Notes: a model not told the origin generated them from the sequence alone. A stretch of DNA of 64,000 bases from Pseudomonas sp. ANT_H4 (GCF_008369295.1 NZ_VOBG01000001.1:1-64000), one strand, 5' to 3'. Shown: positions 8,455 to 16,765, counted from the first letter of the stretch. Made by a program: numbers and translations.

Positions 8455-8577
8455 ATGTTAATTACTGAATGCAAACTTCAGCTTCTAAATCCCCCTACAT
8501 TGAACAAATTGTCAAACGCCCTTAATCCTCAAGTTTTAGCTTTTATTTTTCAGGCGCCCCCTGAGAAACAAGGGTAA
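8455..8577 (+). CDS. Possible 40-residue peptide at operon end
   Basis: An ATG behind GGAGATATATAGCG opens a 40-codon frame ending in TAA, 27 bp after the GAP1-like gene and on the same strand. The peptide has no membrane segment and only one Cys. It reads LNKLSNALNPQVLAFIFQ in the middle, a short possibly amphipathic helix. It may be a real small component, or the start of a gene truncated by the rearranged DNA that follows. No family is recognised. Confidence 0.3.
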   Translation: MLITECKLQLLNPPTLNKLSNALNPQVLAFIFQAPPEKQG

Positions 8578-8583
8578 GGCACC

Positions 8584-8781
8584 TTAGATCTCCGTGCTGA
8601 ACAACCAAATGAGCCAGGTATGACCTTGAATTTCCTTGCTATCAGGTAATTCTCCGTAGATCTGATACTGTTTTATCGGGGTGTGCTGGATCATCAATAG
8701 TGGTGATGTTACACCGGAGCTGTGCCGTAAAGGTGCATTGCGACTCGTGAAAGGTAAGCGCTCCATAAACTCCACATTCAA
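8584..8781 (-). CDS. Possible gene remnant (65 aa)
   Basis: A 65-residue frame converging on the GTPase operon. It begins at a TTG, or at an ATG at 8766 that follows GTGGAG too closely for a good ribosome site. Composition is plausible for a protein (SSGVTSPLLMIQHTPIKQ, GHTWLIWLF) but the length and weak start suggest a C-terminal remnant. No family is recognised. The surrounding 8782-8991 has no other frame. Confidence 0.2.
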   Translation of the reverse strand: MNVEFMERLPFTSRNAPLRHSSGVTSPLLMIQHTPIKQYQIYGELPDSKEIQGHTWLIWLFSTEI

Positions 8782-8991
8782 AGCACTTTGCTGATCCCGG
8801 ATGCTGCTCTCCAGACTCCCTCAGGAGCCCGTTCGACCAAATATAAACAAGGGCGAGTCACAATCAAGGTCCTGATAGACCATTGGTCTGGTTGAAACGC
8901 CTGTCCGTGTGCAAGGTATTCTGCATGGTGCTTGGCTTGCTATACACTATTGGTAGTTCAGAACAACAGCTTTGAAGCATTGTTATAGGCA

Positions 8992-9354
8992 TCAGGCGGA
9001 TTGTTCATCCAAACGGTCGTACCTAACGGCACCATCGTGATAAACCACCAGGTTGAAATAGCGATTGAGCAACGCGTGATCCTCAACACCTAAGCAGCTT
9101 TCAACGGTTGCCGTAGCCAGTACAAGTTCGATAAGCGCTTTATCAATCGCATCCTCACTGCCGCCTGCTTTGACTACCTTGACCAACTGGCCGCCAAAGA
9201 CAGGAATTGCTCCTTGCGCGAAATCAATGCCCTTCTCCATTAGAAGAGGCTTTCGTTCGGCGGCTAATTTCAAGATGTACTCACCAGGCAGCTCTCGGGA
9301 GCCGTCAAACCATGAGTCACCTTTTTCATCTAGTAGCGTGATCTCGCAACGCAT
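8992..9354 (-). CDS. Hypothetical protein (120 aa)
   Basis: 120 residues, with ACAAAGGAA about 9 bases before the ATG at 9354. The N-terminus looks like a small strand-rich segment (CEITLLDEKGDSWFDGSREL), the centre is helical (EDAIDKALIELVLATATVES) and the C-terminus ends in a charged DRLDEQSA tail. No signal peptide, membrane segment or known motif. It is the last island gene before the attachment site, about 310 bp away. Such end-of-island genes are often immunity or excision accessory proteins, but nothing here proves either. Confidence 0.55.
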   Translation of the reverse strand: MRCEITLLDEKGDSWFDGSRELPGEYILKLAAERKPLLMEKGIDFAQGAIPVFGGQLVKVVKAGGSEDAIDKALIELVLATATVESCLGVEDHALLNRYFNLVVYHDGAVRYDRLDEQSA

Positions 9355-9665
9355 TAGCCATTCCTTTGTAATTTAGTCTTCGAAGACCATTACTATGGAC
9401 GCATGACTGTGATACGCAAACTTCACGAAGATTTCTATTGAAGAAACCATGCGAGGCTGTATGACTATTTCGCAGCCAGTTTCGAAGGTGCCAACGCTTT
9501 CACAGCATGTCGATAATTGGTCAAGGCCGGTACAGTGCCGGTACAGTCATAAGCTATCGCTACTTTCTTAAAGTTACGCCAAACCCGCTGTTCACGCTGC
9601 TTTCAGCTAGGTGTACCTATGCTACCCTATGACCGGTTTTACTAAGCTAGTAGCGTTGCTAGGCA
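9355..9665. other. Gene-free island end next to the attachment site
   Basis: About 310 bp without a reading frame. It contains a tandem 11-bp repeat (9526-9547) and no integrase gene, so the integrase must be at the other end of the island or lost. The likely promoter of the 120-residue gene lies at the start of this stretch. Confidence 0.5.
9526..9547. repeat. Tandem 11-bp repeat GCCGGTACAGT x2
   Basis: Two perfect head-to-tail copies (9526-9536 and 9537-9547), about 120 bp inside the attachment site. Short direct repeats near an att core are typical of integrase arm-type binding sites. This is an inference. Confidence 0.4.
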
Positions 9666-9711
9666 ACTCATAATCCCTTGGTCGTAGGTTCGAGTCCTAC
9701 TGGGCCCACCA
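9666..9711 (+). other. Island attachment site: duplicated 3' half of tRNA (CAT anticodon)
   Basis: From ACTCATAATCCCTTGGTCG to the encoded CCA end the sequence is a perfect tRNA 3' half: anticodon CAT in its loop, 3' anticodon strand, T arm GTAGG-TTCGAGT-CCTAC, acceptor 3' strand TGGGCCC, discriminator A and CCA at 9709-9711. The bases upstream of 9665 cannot form the 5' acceptor or D arm, so this is not a functional gene. This is what a tyrosine integrase leaves when it crosses over in the anticodon loop: the intact tRNA should be at the far end of the island, left of this window. The CAT anticodon fits tRNA-Ile2 or a tRNA-Met. Confidence 0.8.
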
Positions 9712-9716
9712 TACTC

Positions 9717-9741
9717 AAAGCCGCGCATTGCGCGGCTTTTT
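9717..9741 (+). terminator. Original tRNA terminator
   Basis: AAAGCCGCGC-ATT-GCGCGGCTTT hairpin running into TTTTT, six bases after the tRNA CCA end. It is the natural terminator of the target tRNA gene and marks the first core-chromosome sequence. Confidence 0.85.
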
Positions 9742-9919
9742 CGTATCCGTCGTAAAAAACGCTAGACCAGTCCTGCAGTCCAAAGGTAAAAATTCAGGAC
9801 GCTCCTCGCTTGGGAGAAAGTGCAACACAACACTCTGAAAAACACTTGGCGCAACGGCCGCGGATCGCGGCGGGCTTGCACGGCGACCTCAGGAAGCTCT
9901 CAGCCTGGCTGATGACTGC

Positions 9920-11299
9920 CTAGCGCTGATGTAGTGCATTAACGTCACCTTTGCCTGCGGTTTCGCGCAGGTACTCTCCCATCGAGTCATCGAGCGCCTG
10001 CAACCAGCGCGTGTGGTGCGGGACCGCAGCCGTACCGGTGATCACCGAACGATAGGATTTGTCGCGATAGCCCATGATGTCGTGCTTCTTGTCAGCCTTC
10101 CACTTGAGGAAAATCCGATTCACTGCGTCGATATCGAAGCTTGGATAGTCGGTCTGCCCAATCAGATGTTTGATGTAGCTGCCCTGAAATTCGTACATGG
10201 AGGCAGTGGACTCCAGGCTTTCTTCCTCGGCACGCCAGCGAGCGCTGTCGGCCTTCATGGCCGCCTGTTCGGGTAGGGTAATACGACCGAGCATATAGTC
10301 GCGGGCAAACCAGGCCTGGGCATCGAACAGGTTGAAGCTGTACCAAAGGTCCTGCATGCCGAGGTAGATCAATTGCGGGTTGTCCTCCCATATCACCCCT
10401 TGATAGAGGTCTGTGGGCCAGAGACGGTTAGCCGTCTGGAGTGTCAGTTCCTCAGACAGGAAGGGGAAGTGGTGCTTGTAGCCTGTGCAGAGAATAATCG
10501 CGTCCACCCGCTTGCTCGACCCGTCGACGAAATACACCAAGTCGCCGTCTACCTTGCTCAGTTGCGGACGTTCCTCCCAGTTCTTTGGCCACTTGTAGCC
10601 CATCGGCTGCGTGCGATAAGCGCTGGTTATCGAGCGCGCGCCGTACTTGTAGCACTGCGAGCCTATGTCTTCAGCAGAGTAGCTGCTTCCCACGATTAAC
10701 AGATCCTTGCCCTTGAGCTCCGTTGCTTCGCGAAAATCGTGGGCGTGCAGGATTCGCCCCGAGAAACGGTCGAAGCCCTCGAAAGCAGGCACGTTCGGCG
10801 TCGAGAAATGTCCGCTGGCCACGACCACAAAGTCGAATACCTGTGTCACGTTTTGCTGGAGGCTATAGTCGTGGGCGGTGACGGTAAATTGCCGCGTAGC
10901 CTTGTCGAAACTGACGTGCTTGACCGCAGTATTGAAGCGAATGTAATCGCGCACACCGGCCTTGCTCACCCGGCCCTGGATGTAATCCCAAAGCACCTCA
11001 CGGGGCGGGTAAGAGGAAATCGCTCGACCGAAATGCTCATCGAAGCTGTAATCAGCGAACTCCAGGCATTCTTTCGGACCGTTGGACCATAGGTAACGGT
11101 ACATGCTCCCATGGACCGGCTCGCCGTGCTCATCTAGCCCGGTGCGCCAAGTGTAGTTCCACATTCCGCCCCAGTCGGCCTGCTTCTCGAAGCAAACCAC
11201 TTCCGGCATGGGGGCGCCTTTGGCATGTGCGGATTGAAAGGCGCGCAGTTGCGCCAGGCCGGAAGGACCGGCACCAATAATAGCGACACGAATAGACAT
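9920..11299 (-). CDS. tmm: Trimethylamine monooxygenase (flavin-containing monooxygenase)
   Basis: 459 residues, the usual length for bacterial Tmm. FAD-binding GAGPSG at 9-14, the FMO signature [11 protein letters not shown], and the NADPH-binding [12 protein letters not shown] are all present. Long stretches ([55 protein letters not shown]) match bacterial trimethylamine monooxygenases as I remember them. The expected reaction is NADPH- and O2-dependent oxidation of trimethylamine to trimethylamine N-oxide in the cytosol. No Tma demethylase or TMAO transporter genes adjoin it, so here it may act alone, for osmolyte production or amine detoxification. Related FMOs accept other amines and sulfides, so the substrate remains an inference. 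First core gene after the island. Confidence 0.85.
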   Translation of the reverse strand: MSIRVAIIGAGPSGLAQLRAFQSAHAKGAPMPEVVCFEKQADWGGMWNYTWRTGLDEHGEPVHGSMYRYLWSNGPKECLEFADYSFDEHFGRAISSYPPREVLWDYIQGRVSKAGVRDYIRFNTAVKHVSFDKATRQFTVTAHDYSLQQNVTQVFDFVVVASGHFSTPNVPAFEGFDRFSGRILHAHDFREATELKGKDLLIVGSSYSAEDIGSQCYKYGARSITSAYRTQPMGYKWPKNWEERPQLSKVDGDLVYFVDGSSKRVDAIILCTGYKHHFPFLSEELTLQTANRLWPTDLYQGVIWEDNPQLIYLGMQDLWYSFNLFDAQAWFARDYMLGRITLPEQAAMKADSARWRAEEESLESTASMYEFQGSYIKHLIGQTDYPSFDIDAVNRIFLKWKADKKHDIMGYRDKSYRSVITGTAAVPHHTRWLQALDDSMGEYLRETAGKGDVNALHQR

Positions 11300-11707
11300 A
11301 GGATTCCCTCAACAGATTAAACGCGGCAAAAATAAAACATCCAACCCCAGACGGCTAAAGCCGCAGGCAACGGGAGAAAGAGTTCAGGCGTTAAGCTGCA
11401 GGTGGAGGGAACGAGCGCTTGCGTTTAAGAGCCACCAGGACGTCATGTGGCAGAATTGGCTGGTATTGAAACCGTCCCGAGAGCAGGGCAATCGCAGAAG
11501 GAAAAGCGGTGATCGGAGGGGATTTCTGGTTAGGCCCATACCCATCACTGCGGGGCGCAGGACGGGGGGCTAAAAAGCGAAAGATACGTGTGTTCTCATG
11601 CATGGGGGCTGATTTAGCCTCTTTTCGTTATGAATGCTTTTTAGCTATAAGGGATAAATACGATGATTACAAGAATAAGACAGAGACCTGCATCCCCATA
11701 GTGCCCC
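11300..11707. other. Intergenic, tmm upstream region
   Basis: About 400 bp between the minus-strand tmm start and the end of the minus-strand amidase gene. The short frames present are low-complexity and lack ribosome sites. The stretch presumably holds the tmm promoter. I see no clear terminator or operator. Confidence 0.5.
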
Positions 11708-12970
11708 TCAGCTCGCCAGCGCATCAACAACGCCTTGCGCCGTGATCAGCAACTGCCCATCGCCTCTGAACGCCCCAATCACCTGTAACCCCGCCGGCAA
11801 CTCTCCCTCCCCACGCGCCAGCGGCAGATTCACCTGCGGAAACCCAAACGCGCCCCAGAACTTGATGAAGTCAGAAGGTCCCGTGGTCTCCAGCCCCACC
11901 GGCGCCAGAATCGCGCAGGAAACACTCAACATCGCATCAAACGGCTGGCAGATCTGCGCGAGCTGCGGAGCCAGTTGTGCCAGGCGGGCCTTGGCTGCCG
12001 ATTCCTGCTCCCAGCTCGTAGCTTTGGCGCGTTTGATCATGGCCAGTGTCGAATCACTGAGCAATTCAGGATGGGCCTGAAACTCCTTGGCCAATGACCG
12101 AGCGCCCTCGCAATCGTTGATCAGTTGGTGATCGTCGAATACTCCATCGAACGCCGTGGGTAGCACGACCTCACTTACGGGGTGCCCCTTGCCCGCCAAT
12201 TGCGCCACCGCCTGCTCAATGGCGCGTGCCACCGGCGGCTGCACATCAGGCCAGCGGGATGTGCGGCAGAACCCAAGCCGTAAAGGGCGGCTCTCGGTTT
12301 CGAAGGCCGCAAAACCCGGAATTAACACTCGCGCCACCCGCTCAAGATCGCGCACCGAGCGTCCATACCAACCCACCGTATCGAAACTCGGCGCCAGGGG
12401 TTTAACGCCTTCCAGCGAAACCAGCCCCATCGAAGGTTTGAAGGCATACAGCCCGCAATAAGCTGCGGGCTTGAGCAACGAGCCTGCAGTCTGGGTGCCC
12501 AACGCCAACGGGAAAAACCCGGCCGCCATCCCCGCCGCAGAACCAGCGCTGGAGCTACCAGGCGTGCGGGACAGATCGAGTGGATTGCGCGTCGGCCCAG
12601 TGTGCATGTAGGCAAATTCAGTGGTGTGGGTCTTGCCCATGATGATCGCGCCAGCCTGGCGCAGCAGCGTCACCACATGAGCATCCCGCGACGGACGATT
12701 GCCTTGGTAAATCGGCGAATAGAACTCCGTGGGATGATCGGCCGTATCAAAGATGTCCTTGATCCCCACCGGCACTCCCGCCAGCGGACCAGCACAGCCT
12801 TCTAGCTGACCGGCCTGCTTGCGCACAGCCTCAGGGTCGAAGGAAACAAAGGCCTGAATGTCCGGCTCGCCGCGGCCTATCTGTGCAAGAAAATGTTCAG
12901 CGACAAGGCCAGGCGTCGTAGCGCCAGAGCTCACTGCCTCGGCAATACCGGTTGCGTCGAGGTGGTTCAT
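11708..12970 (-). CDS. Amidase signature family hydrolase
   Basis: 420 residues. GTGAAGGAGC before the ATG at 12970 fixes the start. A longer frame upstream is only the shadow of the VOC gene. Catalytic elements of the Ser-cisSer-Lys amidases are visible: Lys in GVPVGIKDIFDT, the cis-Ser in TPGSSSAGSAAGMAAG and the nucleophile Ser in GTQTAGSLLKPAAYCG, followed by FKPS. It therefore should hydrolyse an amide bond in the cytosol. The substrate cannot be read from the sequence. It lies 10 bp downstream of the VOC protein and both are divergent from a LysR regulator, which suggests a small inducible catabolic operon. Confidence 0.85.
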   Translation of the reverse strand: MNHLDATGIAEAVSSGATTPGLVAEHFLAQIGRGEPDIQAFVSFDPEAVRKQAGQLEGCAGPLAGVPVGIKDIFDTADHPTEFYSPIYQGNRPSRDAHVVTLLRQAGAIIMGKTHTTEFAYMHTGPTRNPLDLSRTPGSSSAGSAAGMAAGFFPLALGTQTAGSLLKPAAYCGLYAFKPSMGLVSLEGVKPLAPSFDTVGWYGRSVRDLERVARVLIPGFAAFETESRPLRLGFCRTSRWPDVQPPVARAIEQAVAQLAGKGHPVSEVVLPTAFDGVFDDHQLINDCEGARSLAKEFQAHPELLSDSTLAMIKRAKATSWEQESAAKARLAQLAPQLAQICQPFDAMLSVSCAILAPVGLETTGPSDFIKFWGAFGFPQVNLPLARGEGELPAGLQVIGAFRGDGQLLITAQGVVDALAS

Positions 12971-12980
12971 GGTCGCTCCT

Positions 12981-13406
12981 TCACTTGGCAAACAACTGCC
13001 CAATGTCCCTGAATGCCTTGAACTCCAGCGCATTGCCACAGGGATCAAACAGAAACAGCGTCGCCTGCTCGCCCACCTGCCCCTTGAAGCGGATGTGCGG
13101 CTCCAGCACAAACTGCGTACCCCGCGATTGCAACCTTTGCGCCAGGGCGTGCCAATCGTCCCAACCCAGCACCACACCAAAATGCGGGACGGGCACGTCG
13201 TGACCATCCACCGCATTGGTGTGAGCGGATTTCTGGCTGGCGGTTTTCGGGTGTTCATGGATGACCAGTTGATGGCCAAAGAAGTTGAAGTCGACCCAGT
13301 GCTCGCTGGAGCGGCCCTCCTCCAGGCCAAAGACTTCGCCGTAGAACAGCCGCGCAGCGGACAAGTCGAATACCGGGATTGCCAGGTGAAAGGGTGCAAG
13401 GGTCAT
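12981..13406 (-). CDS. VOC (glyoxalase/bleomycin resistance) family protein
   Basis: 141 residues with the paired beta-alpha-beta-beta-beta arrangement of the vicinal oxygen chelate fold. Probable metal ligands are His near the start ([10 protein letters not shown]), His in PVPHFGVVL and Glu in GNALEFKAF, where the PCGN turn before the last ligand is typical. Members include dioxygenases, isomerases and antibiotic-binding proteins, so function is open. It is the first gene of the pair with the amidase, with GAGG about nine bases before the ATG and the LysR gene divergent upstream. Confidence 0.8.
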   Translation of the reverse strand: MTLAPFHLAIPVFDLSAARLFYGEVFGLEEGRSSEHWVDFNFFGHQLVIHEHPKTASQKSAHTNAVDGHDVPVPHFGVVLGWDDWHALAQRLQSRGTQFVLEPHIRFKGQVGEQATLFLFDPCGNALEFKAFRDIGQLFAK

Positions 13407-13472
13407 CAGGTCAAACCTCTATGGGCATTAGGTCTGCCCGAGTTTAGCCTTGCCTTTGGCGATGAAAAGACG

Positions 13473-13499
13473 ATAATTTTTGCGCCGAGCACAAATTAT
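13473..13499. promoter_or_regulatory. Candidate LysR operator between VOC and LysR genes
   Basis: ATAATTT-N13-AAATTAT, a perfect 7-base dyad in the 113-bp divergent intergenic region, ending 20 bp before the regulator start. Position and symmetry fit a LysR-type binding site that controls both directions. Confidence 0.45.
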
Positions 13500-13519
13500 T
13501 TTGATCAATCGAGAAGCCG

Positions 13520-14392
13520 ATGCTGCGGGAACTGAAAACCTTTATCGCCGTTACCCGCCATGGCACGTTCGCGGCCGCCGGCATGCATATTGGCCTGACG
13601 CAGTCGGCCGTCAGTGCCCAGATCCGCCAGTTGGAACAGGTACTCGGCGTGCAGTTGTTCGACCGCACCGGGCGCCAGGCCAGCCTCAATGCGGCGGGCA
13701 TCCGGGCCTTGCCGTTAGCCAGGGAGATTCTGGAGACGTTCAACCGCATGGCAGTGCCGGTGGATGCCAACGAGTATCGCGGCGAGTTGAAAGTCGGCGC
13801 CATCACCACTGCGCAGACTGGCCTGTTGCCGCAAGCCTTGGTCCGCTTGCGCCAAGCTGCGCCGACGGTGGAGTGCAAATTGGTACCTGGCGTGTCCCTG
13901 GAGTTGCTCAGCCGGGTGGACGCTGGGGAGCTGGACTCGGCGATCATCATTCGTCCGCCCTTTGACCTGCCCAAGGAGTTACACGTCCAGGTGCTGCGCA
14001 AAGAGCCGTTTGTGTTGATCGTCCCCGGCGACGTCAAAGGCGACGATCCACTTCAACTGCTCAACACTTACCCACACGTAAGGTATGACCGCGCTTCATT
14101 TGGCGGCCGGCTGGTCAGCCGCTTTCTGCGCGAGCAAAAGCTGGAGGTGCAAGTAGCGCTGGAGCTGGATGAACTGGAAGCCATCGTCAAAATGGTCGAG
14201 TGCGGCTTGGGCATTTCGCTGATCCCCCACGCGGGACTATGGCTGGACCGCGCGCCACAGGTACGCGTCATCCCCTTGGGCGGCCTGATATTTCACCGTG
14301 AAATCATCCTGCTGAGCCGCTACAGCCAACGCAACCTGCCGGTACCTCAGCTGTTTGCCCGGTGCCTGATGGCAGACGCCGACGTGACATGA
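13520..14392 (+). CDS. LysR-family transcriptional regulator
   Basis: 290 residues. The winged helix-turn-helix occupies residues about 1-60 (FIAVTRHGTFAAAGMHIG, TQSAVSAQIRQLEQVLG, LFDRTGR) and is followed by the usual linker helix and a substrate-binding domain from about residue 90. It is divergent from the VOC-amidase pair, the standard layout for a regulator of its neighbours, and the dyad at 13473-13499 is a likely site. The inducer is unknown and cannot be guessed from the binding domain. Confidence 0.85.
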   Translation: MLRELKTFIAVTRHGTFAAAGMHIGLTQSAVSAQIRQLEQVLGVQLFDRTGRQASLNAAGIRALPLAREILETFNRMAVPVDANEYRGELKVGAITTAQTGLLPQALVRLRQAAPTVECKLVPGVSLELLSRVDAGELDSAIIIRPPFDLPKELHVQVLRKEPFVLIVPGDVKGDDPLQLLNTYPHVRYDRASFGGRLVSRFLREQKLEVQVALELDELEAIVKMVECGLGISLIPHAGLWLDRAPQVRVIPLGGLIFHREIILLSRYSQRNLPVPQLFARCLMADADVT

Positions 14393-14453
14393 GCCTTCAA
14401 TGTGCATGAGCCTGTAACATGCCCACCCATTGCTGCCCGCGCCGGAGAACACC

Positions 14454-14915
14454 TTGCCCGCCACTCGCCCTCCCGTCCTCGATGAAATCGATCGCCAGTT
14501 GATCGCCGCCTTGCAGATCAACGCCCGCGAAAGCGTGGCCATGCTCGCTCGACAACTGGGCATCGCCCGCACCACGGTCACCTCGCGCCTGGCACGCCTG
14601 GAAAAAACCCAGGTAATTACCGGCTATGGCGTGCGCCTGGGGCAACGGGTAGTGGACGGCGGCCTGCAGGCCTATGTGGGCATTACTGTGCAACCGCGCT
14701 CCGGCAAGGAAGTGCTGCGCAGGATCAGCGCCATGGCGCAGGTTCAGCAACTGTGTGCGGTCAGTGGCGAATTCGATTATGTGGCCTGGCTGCGCACTGA
14801 TTCGCCGGAACAGCTTGATCAACTCCTGGACCAGATCGGCAGTGTCGACGGAGTGGAAAAGACCACCACATCGATCATTCTCAGCAATAAACTGGATCGC
14901 GGGCAGCCAACCTGA
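14454..14915 (+). CDS. Lrp/AsnC-family transcriptional regulator
   Basis: 153 residues from a TTG at 14454 that has CCGGAGAAC ahead of it. A TTG at 14430 would add eight residues. N-terminal helix-turn-helix (DEIDRQLIAALQINARES, LARQLGIARTTVTSRLARL) and a C-terminal RAM/ACT-like domain (LQAYVGITVQPR, VQQLCAVSGEFDYVAWL) that normally binds amino acids. It lies 147 bp upstream of the lysine-catabolic davBA genes on the same strand, so it probably senses lysine or a product and controls them through the dyad at 14950-14975. The regulatory role is an inference from context. Confidence 0.8.
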   Translation: MPATRPPVLDEIDRQLIAALQINARESVAMLARQLGIARTTVTSRLARLEKTQVITGYGVRLGQRVVDGGLQAYVGITVQPRSGKEVLRRISAMAQVQQLCAVSGEFDYVAWLRTDSPEQLDQLLDQIGSVDGVEKTTTSIILSNKLDRGQPT

Positions 14916-14949
14916 CCATCAATCTCGTCACTCTGACTAAAAACAATCC

Positions 14950-14975
14950 AATACGACGACACTTTGCGTCTTATT
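14950..14975. promoter_or_regulatory. Candidate Lrp-type operator upstream of davB
   Basis: AATACGACG-N8-CGTCTTATT, a 9-base dyad with one mismatch, about 90 bp before davB and just after the Lrp-type gene. The spacing suits a symmetric Lrp/AsnC dimer site or the davB promoter region. Confidence 0.4.
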
Positions 14976-15062
14976 AACGAGCGCTACGCTCCCTAGAATG
15001 GCTGCCATCTTTTCCTATACTCAACGGGTCGTGCCCCGTTCGAGTCGCCAGCAAGGTCAGCC

Positions 15063-16754
15063 ATGAACGATTCCCAGAAGAACAATCGCCACCCTGCAAA
15101 TGGTAAAAAACCCATCACTATCTTCGGGCCGGACTTTCCGTTCGCCTTCGATGACTGGATCGAACACCCGGCAGGCCTGGGCAGCATCCCGGCCGCCAAC
15201 CACGGCGCCGAAGTGGCAATCGTCGGCGCCGGCATTGCCGGGCTGGTGGCCGCCTATGAGCTGATGAAGCTGGGCCTCAAGCCGGTGGTGTACGAAGCCT
15301 CGAAAATGGGTGGGCGCCTGCGCTCCCAAGCCTTTGAAGGCGCCGAAGGCATCATCGCCGAACTGGGCGGCATGCGTTTCCCGGTGTCTTCCACCGCGTT
15401 CTATCACTATGTGGACAAGCTGGGCCTTGAGACCAAGCCCTTCCCCAACCCGCTGACGCCGGCCTCCGGCAGCACCGTGATCGACCTGGAAGGCCAGACC
15501 CACTACGCACAAAAACTCTCCGACCTTCCTGCACTGTTCCAGGAAGTGGCTGAGGCCTGGGCTGATGCCCTGGAATCTGGCTCACAGTTCGGCGATATCC
15601 AGCAAGCCATCCGCGACCGCGATGTGCCGCGTCTCAAAGAGCTGTGGAACACGTTGGTACCGCTGTGGGACGACCGCACATTCTACGAGTTCGTCGCCAC
15701 TTCCAAGGCGTTCGCCAAGTTGTCGTTCCATCACCGCGAAGTGTTCGGCCAGGTCGGCTTCGGCACCGGCGGCTGGGATTCGGACTTCCCCAACTCGATG
15801 CTGGAAATCTTCCGCGTGGTGATGACCAACTGCGACGATCATCAGCACCTGGTGGTAGGCGGCGTCGCGCAAGTGCCCATGGGCATCTGGCGCCATGTGC
15901 CAGAGCGCTGCGCCCACTGGCCGGAAGGTACCAGCCTCAGTTCCCTGCACAACGGCGCAGCGCGCACCGGTGTGAAACGCATTGCCCACGCAGCCAACGG
16001 CCGCTTTGCCGTCACCGATAACTGGGGCGACACCCGGGAGTACGCGGCGGTGTTGACCACCTGCCAAAGCTGGCTGCTGACTACCCAGATCGAATGCGAT
16101 GAAACCCTGTTCTCGCAAAAGATGTGGATGGCCCTGGACCGCACTCGCTACATGCAGTCGTCGAAAACCTTCGTGATGGTCGACCGGCCGTTCTGGAAGG
16201 ACAAGGACCCGCAAACCGGTCGCGACCTGATGAGCATGACCTTGACCGACCGCCTGACTCGCGGCACCTACCTTTTCGACAACGGTGACGACAAGCCGGG
16301 GGTGATTTGCCTGTCCTACTCGTGGATGAGCGACGCCCTGAAAATGTTGCCGCAGCCCATCGAAAAACGCGTGAAGCTGGCCCTCGACGCATTGAAAAAA
16401 ATCTACCCGAAAGTCGATATCGCAGCGCGCATCATTGGCGACCCAATCACCGTTTCCTGGGAAGCCGACCCTCATTTCCTTGGCGCGTTCAAAGGTGCGC
16501 TGCCAGGCCACTATCGCTATAACCAGCGGATGTACGCGCACTTCATGCAAAAGGACATGCCTGCCGAACAGCGAGGGATTTTCATCGCCGGCGATGACGT
16601 ATCCTGGACCCCCGCCTGGGTCGAAGGCGCGGTACAGACTTCGCTGAACGCGGTGTGGGGCATCATGACCCACTTCGGCGGCAGCACCCACGCACAGAAC
16701 CCGGGGCCGGGCGACGTGTTCGACGAAATCGGGCCAATCGCACTGCCCGAGTGA
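15063..16754 (+). CDS. davB: Lysine 2-monooxygenase
   Basis: 563 residues, ATG behind AAGG. The FAD dinucleotide-binding motif VAIVGAGIAGLVAAYE and the GGRLRS block of flavin amine oxidases are present, with GIFIAGDDVSWTPAWVEGAV at the C-terminal FAD contact. The sequence follows Pseudomonas putida DavB as I remember it through most of its length (KKPITIFGPDFPFAFDDW, GFGTGGWDSDFPNSMLEI). It oxidatively decarboxylates L-lysine to 5-aminovaleramide with O2 in the cytosol. davA follows 11 bp later, so the two form an operon for the first two steps of the aminovalerate pathway. davT and davD are not in the window. Confidence 0.92.
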   Translation: MNDSQKNNRHPANGKKPITIFGPDFPFAFDDWIEHPAGLGSIPAANHGAEVAIVGAGIAGLVAAYELMKLGLKPVVYEASKMGGRLRSQAFEGAEGIIAELGGMRFPVSSTAFYHYVDKLGLETKPFPNPLTPASGSTVIDLEGQTHYAQKLSDLPALFQEVAEAWADALESGSQFGDIQQAIRDRDVPRLKELWNTLVPLWDDRTFYEFVATSKAFAKLSFHHREVFGQVGFGTGGWDSDFPNSMLEIFRVVMTNCDDHQHLVVGGVAQVPMGIWRHVPERCAHWPEGTSLSSLHNGAARTGVKRIAHAANGRFAVTDNWGDTREYAAVLTTCQSWLLTTQIECDETLFSQKMWMALDRTRYMQSSKTFVMVDRPFWKDKDPQTGRDLMSMTLTDRLTRGTYLFDNGDDKPGVICLSYSWMSDALKMLPQPIEKRVKLALDALKKIYPKVDIAARIIGDPITVSWEADPHFLGAFKGALPGHYRYNQRMYAHFMQKDMPAEQRGIFIAGDDVSWTPAWVEGAVQTSLNAVWGIMTHFGGSTHAQNPGPGDVFDEIGPIALPE

Positions 16755-16765
16755 GGAGCACCACC

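Noticed and set aside
9635..9711. A complete tRNA gene
   Set aside because: The 3' half is perfect but the 30 bases before it cannot form an acceptor 5' strand or D arm, so it is an attachment-site copy.
11391..11745. Short overlapping frames on both strands downstream of the amidase
   Set aside because: Low-complexity Pro/Arg-rich products, no ribosome sites, and one frame runs into the end of the amidase gene.
12971..13399. 143-residue N-terminal extension of the amidase
   Set aside because: It is the antiparallel-frame shadow of the VOC gene: Ser/Arg/Trp-rich without domain features, and AAGGAG precedes the internal ATG at 12970.
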